Shown: in pieces, positions 1 through 9,816 of the stretch | Position numbering within the stretch: position 1 is the first letter of the stretch | How the letters are laid out: every line of letters begins with the position of its first letter | Origin: Monosporascus cannonballus | Taxonomy: Eukaryota > Ascomycota > Sordariomycetes > Xylariales | Assembly: GCA_004154925.1 (NCBI GenBank) | Contig: QJNS01000744.1 | Coordinates: forward strand, 66,150 to 130,149 | Direction: 5' to 3' | Length of the DNA stretch: 64,000 nucleotides | Notes under the pieces: generated by a model | The model's database searches: none | Told to the model about the DNA's origin: nothing | Seen by the model: the letters and a program-made list of their open reading frames with translations, nothing else | Program-made: the position numbers and the translations under genes

Positions 1-552
1 TTCTTATTATCGCGTTTAAAACCTTTTTTAAAAATTTTTCCTAATTCCTTTAAGTTTCGTTATCTTACGGCTTTTTTATAAGTAACCTTTTTCTTTTAAC
101 TCTTTTTCGAATTTGTCGAACTTTATTTATATCTTTTTGTACAGCGCGTCAAACTGTTATATCTATTGTTCTTATCGGCATACTATGCCTTCAAATTATA
201 TTAATTATTCCCAATTTTATTAAATTTTTTTTCCCTATTAAATAAATTATTTTTTAATATGGCGTATGGTTTCCCATTAAGCCTTATTTCCTTTTTATTA
301 AAAATCTCGTATAAATCGTTAAATTTTTTCCTTTAAAATTTGTCGTTTATCGGGATCTGTAATAAATGTTAATTAAAAATAAAAGTCCGTAATAACCCTT
401 TAATAATGTTTTTCCACAATATGTTAAATTAATTCTTTTTCCGTCTAATAATTATATTATTTATAATAACAAAAAGGCTTTTTCTACGGGTACCATTTTC
501 CTTTAAGCCAGCTTTCTGCTACTGCCAGCTAAAAAAAAATTGTTTTTAGGGA

Positions 553-744
553 TTATAAATCGAAAATGCTAATATTATTATTTATCGTTTTTGTTATTTC
601 CCGTTTTATTAGGAAAATCAAATCCCTTATAATATATTCGGGTAATTTTGCTATAAATATATCGTTTTTATTCTTTATAATAAAGGCAATTTTAGCGTCG
701 ACAATAAATAATATGTATCCTGCCGTATCGATTAGGGGTTCCAA
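553..744 (-). pseudogene. Retropepsin-like protease segment of the same element
   Basis: A 63-codon open stretch contains LIDTAGY, matching the LIDTG/LIDSG active-site region of gypsy aspartic proteases with the Gly changed, followed by a segment (LPEYIIRDL...ITKTINN) placed like the region after the active site in fungal gypsy proteases. It lies downstream of gag in the same orientation, as expected for gag-pro-pol order. It is a degraded domain and not an independent gene. The assignment rests on the short motif and the position, so it is less certain than gag. Confidence 0.55.
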
Positions 745-974
745 GATAAACTTTCTTTATCTAACCTTAGTATTCCTCCAACTATTCTTTAAAAATATTC
801 CGTTATTCCTTAATTACTTGCTAAACTAAATTCCTGGCTTTTTGCATTCCTTATTAAATTTTTTGTTACGGTAAACCTGGTATATACTTAGGCCGAATTA
901 TATTAATAAATTTCTCGTTTTTCTGATTTTCCTTAGGTTATCCTTCGGATATAGGCTTCCAGTTATTCCGTTAT

Positions 975-2017
975 GGCTTCTTGGGTAAAAAGCACTTATA
1001 AGCCTTATATCCTTTTTTTCCGCAATTATAATACTTAATCTGGCTCTAATCCTTTTTATAGGTGGCTCCCAGCTCCATAGGGCCTAATTTAATGCCATAA
1101 GAAATGTTATTACGCCGAAAAGCACTAATATTGGCCGTATATCGGGATCTGTTATCGTTTTTTCCTTTAATTCCTTTAATACGCCAGGCATATTGCCGGT
1201 TATCAATTTTAACTATTATAGCGATATAATCCGACAAATAATTAGGCCGGTCAAATTTAAAAAGCTCCTTTTGTATTTTTTTTTTCAGGCTATCGAAAAA
1301 TTTGGCTATCAGTATTTTTTGTCCCTAATTTAACTTGGATACTAGTTAAACCAATACGCTGCCGTACTTGGATACCAATCCTTTCTATCGTAATTATTGG
1401 ATTTGTATTTCGGCCTTTATCTTTTCGTTTACTACTCCGAAAACCTTTATTAATGCTTATTCGAACTATTCGTAATCGTTATATATCCGCATTACTTCCG
1501 GATTGCGTTTTTCGACTAGCAAGGTAACGTATTCTCTTATAACTGGCTTAAACCAAATAACCGCGTTTCCGGTAAATCGTCTAACCGCGAACTTAATTCG
1601 TACAGTAAGCGTAGCAAATCGAATAAGAAAATACCCGAAGTATGTTTAGTATTAGGTTAAGAACAGTTATAATTTGGTCGAAATTCTATCAAAGGATTCT
1701 AGCTTAAGGGGTTTAAGGACCTTTTTTGATTCCTTAATAAAATTTAACTAAATAACCTGGTTCGGCCGAAAGGGCTTTCCAGTTTCGGGGACCTTTCCTT
1801 TTTCCTTAAATTTCTTATAAACAACTTAAAAAGACGTAATAAGGTTATTTTTGTTTTATTTAAGCTGGATAATGCGTTCGTTCATAACATCCAGGCGTCG
1901 AAGAACTTCCTTTCGAGAAAGGCGAAGTTGCTCCTTTTCTTCCTCGGATTCCATTCCAGTATCAGGGTCCTCAGAAACCTGGTAAATGGGCTGTTCGGGC
2001 TATTTGCTGGTAAACAT
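975..2017 (-). pseudogene. Gypsy gag polyprotein, RIP-degraded
   Basis: One minus-strand frame from the ATG at 2017 can be followed for about 340 codons through many TAG/TAA stops. Readable parts include an acidic segment near the start (around 1900-1960), a central gag segment (FTGNAVIWF at about 1550-1580, then FGVVNEKIKAEIQIQ and KGLVSKYGSVL at about 1330-1440), a capsid-end segment (LFKFDRPNYLSDYIAIIVKIDNR, shortened here to the motif DYIAIIVKIDNRQYAW near 1190-1240), then PMELGAT (about 1060-1085). Beyond one TAG (1046-1048) comes a CCHC zinc knuckle at 1033-992 in which the first Cys and the His have both become Tyr (YNCGKKGYKAYKC). This segment order is characteristic of fungal gypsy gag. 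The gene is dead. Confidence 0.8.
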
Positions 2018-2124
2018 AATGTCGGCGGTATTGCTTAAAGTTTGACGGTACTACTAAACAAAAGCTTATAACGTATAACGGCTAAAGGTTTAACCAATTA
2101 TTAAACCTAAATCGTACGGGTTTA

Positions 2125-2476
2125 TGTTAACAGGAATATCATAAGAATCTAAGTAATGGATATAGTAAATATTACGTTTCGTAATACCAAAGGTATCTTA
2201 AGTAACGAATTATTATATTACAAATACTTGGTATTAATAAATATTATAAGCTGGTGCTATTTAGGTTATAGAAATAACAAGCGTATATATTCTTATTCCT
2301 TACGGGTAATTACTACTGATCACTCCCGACGTAATGATTACAATCGTTCTTGATTACGGTTGTTCTGGAATAATTATTGACTCGTCGGTGATCACTTGTT
2401 ACGTAACTTCGCCAGGTGGGTTACGCAATCCTTATTACGACCGTTTCCGGAGGCCTGGGCCTGTCAGGTCGTAACA
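2125..2476 (-). repeat. LTR of the minus-strand gypsy element
   Basis: On the minus strand this 352-bp segment begins TGTTACGACC and ends CCTGTTAACA, giving TG...CA ends with a short TGTT/AACA inverted repeat. The leader (TAAACCCGTACGA...) and then gag follow. It matches the plus-strand segment 3119-3493 along its whole length, mostly with transition differences. No partner LTR or target duplication for this element is visible because the element leaves the window. Confidence 0.7.
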
Positions 2477-2577
2477 CAGGTACGTCCTAATCAAAGGTCG
2501 ACCAGTTAATAACCAGAATATCGGGCCAATCGGCTACGGCTTACGTTAACGTAATAGCTATAATAACGGCCTTCAAT

Positions 2578-3036
2578 TATTTTTATTCTTTTTCGAAACG
2601 TTTAAATTCTTCTATCGCTTCCATACCTTAAATACTACAGCGAAACATTTTAATTTCTCGTTAACAAAAAAAATTCTTTTATTTTCGCAAATAACTTAAA
2701 CGACCAAATAACTTATTAAGATATTATTAAGCCTTTAAAAATTCCTTTTTGGTAATACGTTTCTCCAATTCCAAATAATCCTTTTTAACAACTAATTTAC
2801 GGTATTCAAATTCGGAAGGACTAAAAAAAATTATAGGGATTTCCGTAAGCGGTACAAAAAGCATATTTCCCTAAATTACGATAGGCCTTACAAATTTTGT
2901 TCTTAGACTTACAGCGGAAACAAAAAATATTCGAAAACATAATAAAACTAAGGCGGTTAATCCGTTTTGAAAAAACGAAAGCATTAATACGTTTACAAAA
3001 CCTGGACTTTTTAATGCGACCCGACATAATAAACAT
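2578..3036 (-). pseudogene. Decayed Cys-motif protein gene between two LTRs
   Basis: The first minus-strand frame (3036 to 2821) carries a Cys pattern CFRCKSKNKIC...FC with Tyr where further Cys would be expected, ending NPYNFF. At an A8 run (2823-2830) the reading must shift by one base to continue as SPSEFEYRKLVVKKDYLELEK (21 residues shortened: EFEYRKLVVKK then DYLELEK), then across TAA/TGA stops into segments with LSYLRKQ-like and GMEAIEEFKRFEKE wording. This resembles a common class of fungal hypothetical proteins with a C-x2-C...C cluster followed by a basic RLRKQ-type helical tail. The Cys-to-Tyr changes match RIP. Family recognition is from memory of such proteins and no function is known to me. 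Confidence 0.5.
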
Positions 3037-3118
3037 AAAAAAAGAAAAATTACTTACTAAAATTAATAAACAAACGGAATAATCTTTAAAAACAAAGATC
3101 CTAAAAAAGAAAAAATCG

Positions 3119-3493
3119 TATTATAACCTAACAGTCTTAGCTTCTGAAAACGGTCGGGATCCTAAAAAACCAGATCCCAACCTAGCCAAGAAATCACGTA
3201 ACTGGCTCAAAGAGCTCAAGGGCCCTAATTGGACAAAAAAAGCTTAAGCCGGATAAGCACCAAAGGGGGCTTAAAGGGGCTTAAGGGGACTCAACTAAAA
3301 AAATATCGTTAAGCCATAATAAACACCTTAAGCCAGAACGAAAATATATACGTTCACTATTTCCATAATTTAGATAATTTTAACTTATAATATTTATCAA
3401 TATTAATCGTTTGCAATAAGGCATTTCCGGTATTAAGAGACGTAATACGTTACTGTATTTATTGCTCAGATTCCTACGATACTCCTGCCAACA
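3119..3493 (+). repeat. Second LTR copy, inverted relative to the first
   Basis: This plus-strand stretch aligns with the minus-strand LTR at 2125-2476. Its start (TATTATAACCTAACAG) corresponds to TGTTACGACCTGACAG, the differences being G-to-A and C-to-T. Its end reads CCTGCCAACA against CCTGTTAACA. After it, 3494 to about 3545 still matches the leader of the first element (TAAACCCGTACGA, then GGTTTAATAGTTGGTTAAAC) before similarity stops. It is therefore the 5' LTR of a second copy that is truncated just after its leader. Confidence 0.7.
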
Positions 3494-3545
3494 TAAACCC
3501 GTACGACTAAGGTTTAATAGTTGGTTAAACTGCCTAGCCGTCACA
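3494..3545 (+). mobile_element. Truncated gypsy leader following the inverted LTR
   Basis: About 50 bp after the LTR at 3119-3493 stay similar to the leader that follows the LTR of the minus-strand element (2124 down to about 2075). The match then ends abruptly and non-repetitive sequence begins. This marks the right edge of the transposon block and a deletion or recombination point. Confidence 0.6.
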
Positions 3546-3572
3546 CCCTGTCAACTACCTACGTAAATTTTT

Positions 3573-3618
3573 ACCCACCCACGGATACCCGTGGTAGGAA
3601 ATTTTAGCGTGGGTGGGT
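3573..3618. repeat. 11-bp inverted repeat rich in CCCACCC/GGGTGGG
   Basis: ACCCACCCACG at 3573-3583 is perfectly inverted at 3608-3618, and a smaller palindrome (CCACGG...CCGTGG) lies inside the left arm. CCCACGGGTACCCGTGGG-like repeats occur near the ends of fungal hAT transposons, so this could be a terminal remnant. No transposase is visible next to it, so it is recorded only as an inverted repeat. Confidence 0.5.
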
Positions 3619-6024
3619 GGGTAGTGCAAACCCTAGTACCCCTTAACCAGCTTACATTCGTGTATCGTAGGATTTGCGGAGACCGTCTTAGAAATCCTGT
3701 TCATATCATCGTCGATTACAGACCGGCATTATTAGGTGGATAGACTTAAGCTATGTATGCTCTTGTGGTTATCGTATACAGGAGGTGGGTTATACGCGGT
3801 TTCTCTCTCGATAATTACTCTGTTCTATCCGTTCCGCCCAGCTAATTGTTGAACAGGTGGCGCCCCTGGTTCATAGCTCACAGAAGGGAATAGCAAACAT
3901 GCGGAGTAGGGCAGGCACTGATAAAGCGATTTGTTACAAGAAATATCAGGCTTCTGGACGGAAATAGATAGGATATGAAGCATTTGCAATGCATAGCTAA
4001 TTGGCAAACAATATATAAAAGCCCCAGAAGCCAGACTAAGTAGTGAACAACACAGCGGGTTTGCTCTCTGCAGGCCGCTGGTAGGTTGATGCGAAACTTA
4101 CGGCGAACTGTCAGAGGACCCTCCGGCTGTTCGGCACCACTGCGTACTTGGAGACTGCATCAAAGATAACTAGAGTATATTACAGCTATAACAGTCTGGC
4201 ACGCTACCTCAGTAAAACCGTTGAAGATTTCGTGCCTATAGGACGTCTACTGCAGTAAATGGGTTCTCATATTGATCCCCCAAAGACCAACAGTCAACGA
4301 AGCCGAAACCACAAATAAACCATTGATGGTAGGGTGATATAAGGCCGAGTCGAATATAACGTTCTCTGCACCCTGTTATCCCGCCGGAGGCTTCCCTTAT
4401 ATCGGATGAATATAGATAATAGCACTTACTCGACAGCATATCCTCCAACCTGAAATTTTTCGCACGGTTACTGATGGCTGGCCAGCCTCCATAGCCGTTG
4501 ATGTTGCGTTGGACTAAGGACGTATATTGCACGTTCCACCCAAACATTGTTTATTCGACAATCGGATGAACGTGAATCAACCTGCACTGCTGGCCAAAAT
4601 TCTATTTTAGTAGAGGTTCCCAACATCAACGACTATTCAGAAAAACATAATCACACCTGTAACTCTCAAGCACGTCCTATCTTCAGAACTCCACCACATC
4701 AAAGTCTCCAGAGTGAGCACCGCAAAAGCTAAACACTACAACACCGTCCTCGAAGGACCACCAGTTCCTGCTGTCCATCAGCGTGAAGGCAACACGAGGA
4801 GGATTCATATCAATGTCAAGATTCCTATCGGCCAATTTCAATATATCGCCACTACCAGAACCTTACCGACTTGCCGACAACCACGATGTGTCGTACTCAC
4901 AGGGGCAGAATGTACTGCAAGAGGTGCGCCGACTTGACCAGCATCGAGTGGACGGAGTTGCCCTGTCAGATGGCGAAATTGAAGAACGTTGTCAGCCTCC
5001 GTTGCCCCTCACGATACCATTCTGAAGTGGTCTTCACGGAGTACTATTGCGGAGATTGCCTCGATATTTTAGAATCGGAAATGCCAGCAAAGGACGCTGG
5101 GGAGCGCGAGCGATCTAAGAAGGTGGATGGATGGCGACGCAGTGGGATTCTCGGATGACAGTAATTTCTGTCTACGTTACTTTCTTCTGTACGGATAGCC
5201 ATTTGGCGAACAATCGTTGCTCTAAGGTTGGCCTAGCTAGATAATTCGATTTTATCGCTGGCTGCATTCGACAGTTGGCGACTGCCCTTTCCGCCGAGTG
5301 GCATTCCACTCCTGTGATTCGTTGTTAACAATTGAGCGGATTACCTGATGCATACGCTGTTCTTTACTACCCGACATAAGTGATTTACCTTAGCAATCAC
5401 ACTCGTATGGGAAGACAAAGGGTCCAGCGTCAAGTCCATATGGATTTACTCTTATTGCAGTACCCATTATCCTCGCCATTATTTCCTTTCGGTTGCGGTA
5501 TTCCCGGTATTCCTATAACAACCATAATCCGCTGTTCAAGGAAGACTTCCAACAACGGTAGGAATAGTTCATGCGTGTCTACAGTCCCATCGCTAAAACT
5601 ACACCTACGGTAACACTGGGACAAGAGAGCATGGGATAACCGCCACCCGCGGCTGCGCTTGAGAGGCTTAGTGTAAATGGGAGCAAAGCAGATAATGAAA
5701 AGAGCCTAGAAGATCTGGAAGACGAGAAACCCGATGGATCCGGCTGCTTGGTAGACGTGGAGTGTAGTAATATTATGGCCTTGCCCACCCTAGCAACTGT
5801 CCAGTATATGTGTAGCTGTAAGCACCCAGTTGATATCGCCAATCTTTTGCCCTTGGCGGTGTCATGCGGAGTGCAGCCATATCAAGTAATTCCGCAGACA
5901 AGATGCGTACACCACGTGATACCCTACCAGAGGCGGTCCAAAACTTTTAAAAAAGAGAAACTCGATTCTGATCTTAATCGCAGCCAACACTGGCAAGCGT
6001 GTCTGGGCTCTAGGGTGCTGCTAT
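3619..6024. other. Degenerate stretch without a recognised gene
   Basis: Base composition returns to near normal after the AT-rich block. Only short open stretches are present. The most protein-like is near 4886-5158 on the plus strand (MYCKRC...LPC...RCPSR...YYCGDC), which has two C-x2-C pairs like a zinc ribbon, but an overlapping frame at 4783-5025 is equally open and no family was recognised. No promoter, intron model or RNA gene could be supported. Confidence 0.4.
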
Positions 6025-6715
6025 GTGGTTAAAGAATTTCTCTGCCCTCGTAGCGATGGGAATATTGAAGCCAATGCAATGAGATTGTTGAGTAGTAGAG
6101 ACATTGGCATCCCTGTTCCGCGATCGCGATGAACTAAAAGGAGGCGGACCGGGCATTCACGAAAGCGACCGCCTACTAGGGGAGCCGCTGATGGACATAT
6201 GGCCAAGATTGTCGGCCGAGGACTGGCATCGTGATGCGAAGCAGATAGCAGATATGGTTTCGAAATTCCAGAATATAAGATCGACCACGCGCTGTGCGTT
6301 GGATGGCCAATCGATCAGGGACGTCAACACGCTCCTAGCCATCGAAGCGACGACAGACATCGATCCGCTAGAATCAGACGATGTAGCCTGGGACCAGTTG
6401 TTCAGACCTCGATTTGACGGAGTCGAGGTCGACGCGGGATGCCAGCGCTCGCTTCGTTCGCTTATGCACCCTAGCGGACCATATACGTTCATCCATGGTG
6501 ACCTGACCTCTAGCATTATCCTGGTGGAGGACGGCAATGTATCGGGCATTTTGGACTTTGAATTCAGCGCCTACCTGCTTGTCTGGTGGTAATACGTCGC
6601 AGCTCATTTTAGGTTCTTCCAAGGTGACGAGGAAATGGAAGGAGGTGCTTTGCCAACCTGTGGAACCGTATGAACAGGCAGTTGACTGGTACCTGGAATG
6701 ATCAGAGTTGTGCAA
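6025..6715 (+). pseudogene. APH-type (aminoglycoside phosphotransferase-like) kinase, broken
   Basis: Three frames of one kinase-like protein follow each other. 6025-6129 gives VVKEFLCPRSDGNIEANAMR and GIPVPR, the lysine/glutamate N-lobe region. 6104-6592 in the next frame gives LLGEPLMDIWPRL and the catalytic loop FIHGDLTSSI with the DFE metal-binding motif (GILDFEF). After 6592 another frame continues with KWKEVLCQPVEPYEQAVDWYLE before a TGA. The family phosphorylates small molecules or choline-like substrates; fungal members are numerous and mostly uncharacterised. Frameshifts at about 6125-6180 and 6590-6640 and loss of the usual Asn after HGD show it is non-functional. Confidence 0.65.
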
Positions 6716-7207
6716 GACTCCCGGCTAGAAGACAACGGCATTTGGCAGCAGATACTTGCTAAGTATGCGAAACCGACGAGAGTCAGGATCGCTAGCAAGT
6801 ACGTAAGAGTTGGTAGCGATCGAGAGACGTCATATATAAAAAGTATGGAATGCTACGATTAAGGGGCTAAAAGGGGTTCTACAGCACCTAAGCGACTTCA
6901 AATAATCTTCCGAATAAAAGCCAGAGTGGGTAAATTATCTTGGCTTCTTACATGCATTACCTCAGCACAACGTTGTGCAGCCTCAATTTCTGCGAACAAC
7001 ATACCTTCTTAGTAATCAAAGAATACCACGCCAGAAAAGGACGCATCCTTCTTTTTGGGCTGCATTTTCGGCGTCACCAGCCCCTGGGAAGTCGGCGCTC
7101 GGTACAAAATTAGTCAGCCATAACGCTGCGCAAGCAAACTCGACGTGCCACAATAAATACCCCTGTCACCGTGTAGGTGTACAGCTACTGGAACACGGTA
7201 TATTACT
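6716..7207. other. Intergenic, upstream of the thioesterase gene
   Basis: No coding region recognised. It lies between the kinase relic and the thioesterase start and presumably holds the thioesterase promoter; no clear TATA box was found. Confidence 0.4.
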
Positions 7208-8149
7208 ATGGATTCATCGTACGATTTAGAAAACCCGTGTTTGATCTACGAGGGCGGCGTTACCCAGCCCCTGGCGCCCTTGATCCTAGTGCACGATGGC
7301 GGAGGCACGACGTTTAGCTACCACTGTCTTGAGCCGATCAACCGGCCCTTGTACGGCGTTCAGAATCCCCGTCTACACGAGGGAGGGTGGTGGGAGGGTG
7401 GAATTCCCCAGATGGCTAGTCACTATATCGGATTGCTGTCGGAATCCATGCCCGGCGGCGGCGACATCCTGCTAGGCGGTATGCTACTAGTAGTCCGTGA
7501 ATAGGAGTTCTAATGCGCCGCGTGCTAACGCGACTCTCAGGATGGTCGCTGGGTGGGCTGCTGTCGCTCGAGATGGCGCACCAACTCGCTACGGCGCCTT
7601 CGGACGCGCGGAAGTTTCGCGTCTTGGGCATGATATTCATCGATAGTGTCTATCCGCGTCACTTGGCAGAGGGGCGCAAGGTTGAGTTACCGCTACCGAG
7701 TGAGCCAATCGCGAAGACGCCGGAGGAGATGGGGACCATGAAGCTTCAGGAAAAAGTTGATATCAACATGACGCATGCTCGCATGATGGTGCGGCATTGG
7801 GATCTTCCTAAGTGGGAGGGAATCGCAGTGCCCCCGACGATACTCCTAAGGGCTAAAGAGGGCGTGGAGAGGGAGTCCCAGGTTTTCGTGGATCACGCTC
7901 GCGAAAAGCGGATGTTGGGTTGGGAGAAGTACAGCGCAGAACATGGAAACTTTATCAAGGACGTCGTAGATATCGAAGGGCATCATTTCTCAATTTTCGA
8001 ATTTGACAGGGTAAGTCCAGACCAGACTACCACGACACATGGCGTGCTCATTCCGACAAAAATGATGAATACTAACGGTGCTACAGATACCAGACATCAC
8101 GGAGAAGATCTGGCTAGCTGCAGATGCACTAGACCGACCGGAGTTCTGA
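7208..8149 (+). CDS. Thioesterase-domain protein (alpha/beta hydrolase fold)
   Basis: Exons 7208-7478, 7541-8010 and 8087-8149 give 267 aa. Intron 1 (62 bp) has the branch site GCTAACG and splits the nucleophile codon region; intron 2 (76 bp) starts GTAAGT and has ACTAACG. The joined protein has the fold's early loop LILVHDGGGTTFSYH, the nucleophile elbow GWSLGG (residues about 91-96) and a late His in IEGHHFSIFE. It resembles stand-alone thioesterases like the TE domain of polyketide or non-ribosomal peptide synthases, which release or proofread carrier-bound acyl chains. No signal peptide, so probably cytosolic. It neighbours an SDR and a Zn2Cys6 regulator, suggesting secondary metabolism, but no synthase is seen. 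Substrate unknown. Confidence 0.85.
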
Positions 8150-8269
8150 TGGGTATGCATAAAGGTTTTCAGGATACATAGACTTTGCATTTGCACTACG
8201 GAGTTTTAAGACAGGGCCGGGATTACTGCCACACGATCCGCTCGAATTGTGAGAACAGCAGCCGATGTC

Positions 8270-9094
8270 TCATTTCAAAAACTTCTGCACCGATGCCGTG
8301 ACTACGACATGCTGCTGTTGGAATAGCTTTTGCCTCTCGGCTTCAAACCCGCCCTCGGCCAACCAAGCTTCTGCGGGGCCGATGGCGAACTGTTCGTCGC
8401 CTTTCTCAAGCTCGGCATACATTCTCTCTATGAATGGCTGCAACGGCATACCGAGCTCCCTTCCGTTCTGCATATCGGGCTGATGTTTCGTGTCGTGCAA
8501 CTCGGTCTGCACGGCAGGCGGGAAAACCTCGACAAGCCGGACGTTGTGGCCCCCTTCCTTCAATTGCTGTCGGACGGCCATGACCCAGCTATGCAGTGCC
8601 GCCTTACTCGCGTTGTAACCTGGCGTCCGCAGAAGGCTGGGGATGAGAGCCAGGGACGCGCCGACGAAAACCAGATGGGTCTCTTTCCCCCTTCCCAGTC
8701 TCTGTAGGTGCGGCAGAAAGGCGGTCGCTAGGTGCACGAAGGAGAGGTAGTTCGTCGTCAGCTCCTCGCCGAAGACGCCCAGATCGACCGTCTCGGGCTT
8801 GGCAAAGTTGAAAGCGCGCTGGATGCCGGAATTGAGCACCACGCAGTCGAGATCGGGGTGGTCTCCAATGATGGACGCGGCAAAGGAGGGCATTTCGCTC
8901 AGCTTCGTGATATCGAGGGCTACCGTCGACACGTTGGCGCTCCCGTGCTTGGATAAGAACGCGTCGAGTCTATCTTGTCGGCGGCCGGTGATGATCACGG
9001 ATGTGCCTTCGTCCAGGAGCTTCGCGGCCAGAGCCTCACCGATGCCGGAAGTAGCGCCGATTATCAACGCTTTCTTATAGAGTGGCGCCATCAT
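8270..9094 (-). CDS. Short-chain dehydrogenase/reductase (SDR)
   Basis: Single exon, 274 aa from the MM start at 9094/9091. Near the N-terminus ALIIGATSGIGEA is the Rossmann dinucleotide motif (TGxxxGIG type), GRRQDRL follows beta-2 and suggests NADP(H), LNSG stands in the NNAG position and YNASK (residues about 168-172) is the catalytic Tyr-x3-Lys with a Ser in the strand before it. Length and order are those of a classical cytosolic SDR that reduces or oxidises a carbonyl/alcohol. Convergent with the thioesterase (120 bp between stops) and divergent from the transcription factor (about 720 bp), which might share its promoter region. The substrate cannot be read from sequence. Confidence 0.9.
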   Translation of the reverse strand: MMAPLYKKALIIGATSGIGEALAAKLLDEGTSVIITGRRQDRLDAFLSKHGSANVSTVALDITKLSEMPSFAASIIGDHPDLDCVVLNSGIQRAFNFAKPETVDLGVFGEELTTNYLSFVHLATAFLPHLQRLGRGKETHLVFVGASLALIPSLLRTPGYNASKAALHSWVMAVRQQLKEGGHNVRLVEVFPPAVQTELHDTKHQPDMQNGRELGMPLQPFIERMYAELEKGDEQFAIGPAEAWLAEGGFEAERQKLFQQQHVVVTASVQKFLK

Positions 9095-9816
9095 AGTTCA
9101 TCCGTGAGTTACTAGTAGATACGCACCCTGTCAATATACGCAAATGTCCCAAGACGAGTGGGTTGTTGGCCGTTTCTATTCCTGCTGTTGCTGCTGCTAT
9201 TCCTTAAATTCTCACTTCGGGGCCTGCTCGGCTTCGGATTAAGGGGATGGCAGAGTTAACAACGATATTAATACATCACGTCGTATCGCATTCGAGGAGC
9301 AGTATCCCTGAACGTAGGCAAACAAGCTGAACAGACTCTTACCAAGTTGCAGGTCAGGCGGGTTATAAGGACACTATTATCGCGGGGGCTGCGGGACTGG
9401 CGGGGTATACTACGTATAAATACAAAAAGCCTGATTAACGTTGCGCCCTAACCTGACTGAGCAGCCCCTGAGCCCCTGCCAGACTAATAATCGTACGCTA
9501 ATGTAAGTTTCGCGGGATGTATCCCAAGGCGCCCTGACTTCGTCATGACTCATCACTAGAGCTGTTCTAATTGTGGTAGAAACTTACCAGAGTAATATTG
9601 CCCGCAGACCCCATGTTGCCATCGACTCTTTAAGTCGTTGCTCTACATACCCAATATACTCAACGCCTTGGAGGGAACAATGGATGACTTTTTGTAACGT
9701 CCCGTTTGTATCTTAAGTATTCTTCTAACCACACTCTAGAGTCACAGTAAGTAGCTCTCAAGGCTATATAAGTCGATCTGGTCAGATCACCGAGACGACA
9801 TAACAGCAAAAAGGAG
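9095..9816. other. Divergent intergenic region between SDR and regulator
   Basis: This 722-bp stretch holds both promoters. A small decayed coding-like piece may lie at about 9310-9440 (plus, ...KQAEQTLTKLQ then, one frame over, GQAGYKDTIIAGAAGLAGY), too short to name. No other gene was recognised. Confidence 0.35.
9765..9772 (+). promoter_or_regulatory. TATA box of the Zn2Cys6 regulator gene
   Basis: TATATAAG lies 52 bp upstream of the chosen ATG at 9817, a usual distance if the leader is short. Sequence match only. Confidence 0.5.

Larger units (their letters stand above)
1..2476 (-). mobile_element. RIP-degraded Ty3/gypsy-type LTR retrotransposon, cut by the left edge
   Basis: Minus-strand element. 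Reading leftwards it has an LTR (2125-2476), a short leader, a gag reading frame (2017 down to about 975) and a retropepsin-like segment (744-553); further pol sequence would lie left of base 553 and beyond the window. The sequence is strongly AT-rich, and stops in gag are TAG or TAA where CAG or CAA would restore the reading, with Cys and His codons turned into Tyr. That directional decay is what RIP produces in Pezizomycotina. The element cannot be active. Gag before protease before pol, with a zinc knuckle, fits Ty3/gypsy (Metaviridae-type) elements; a chromodomain or the RT could not be checked because they are outside or too degraded. Confidence 0.8.
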
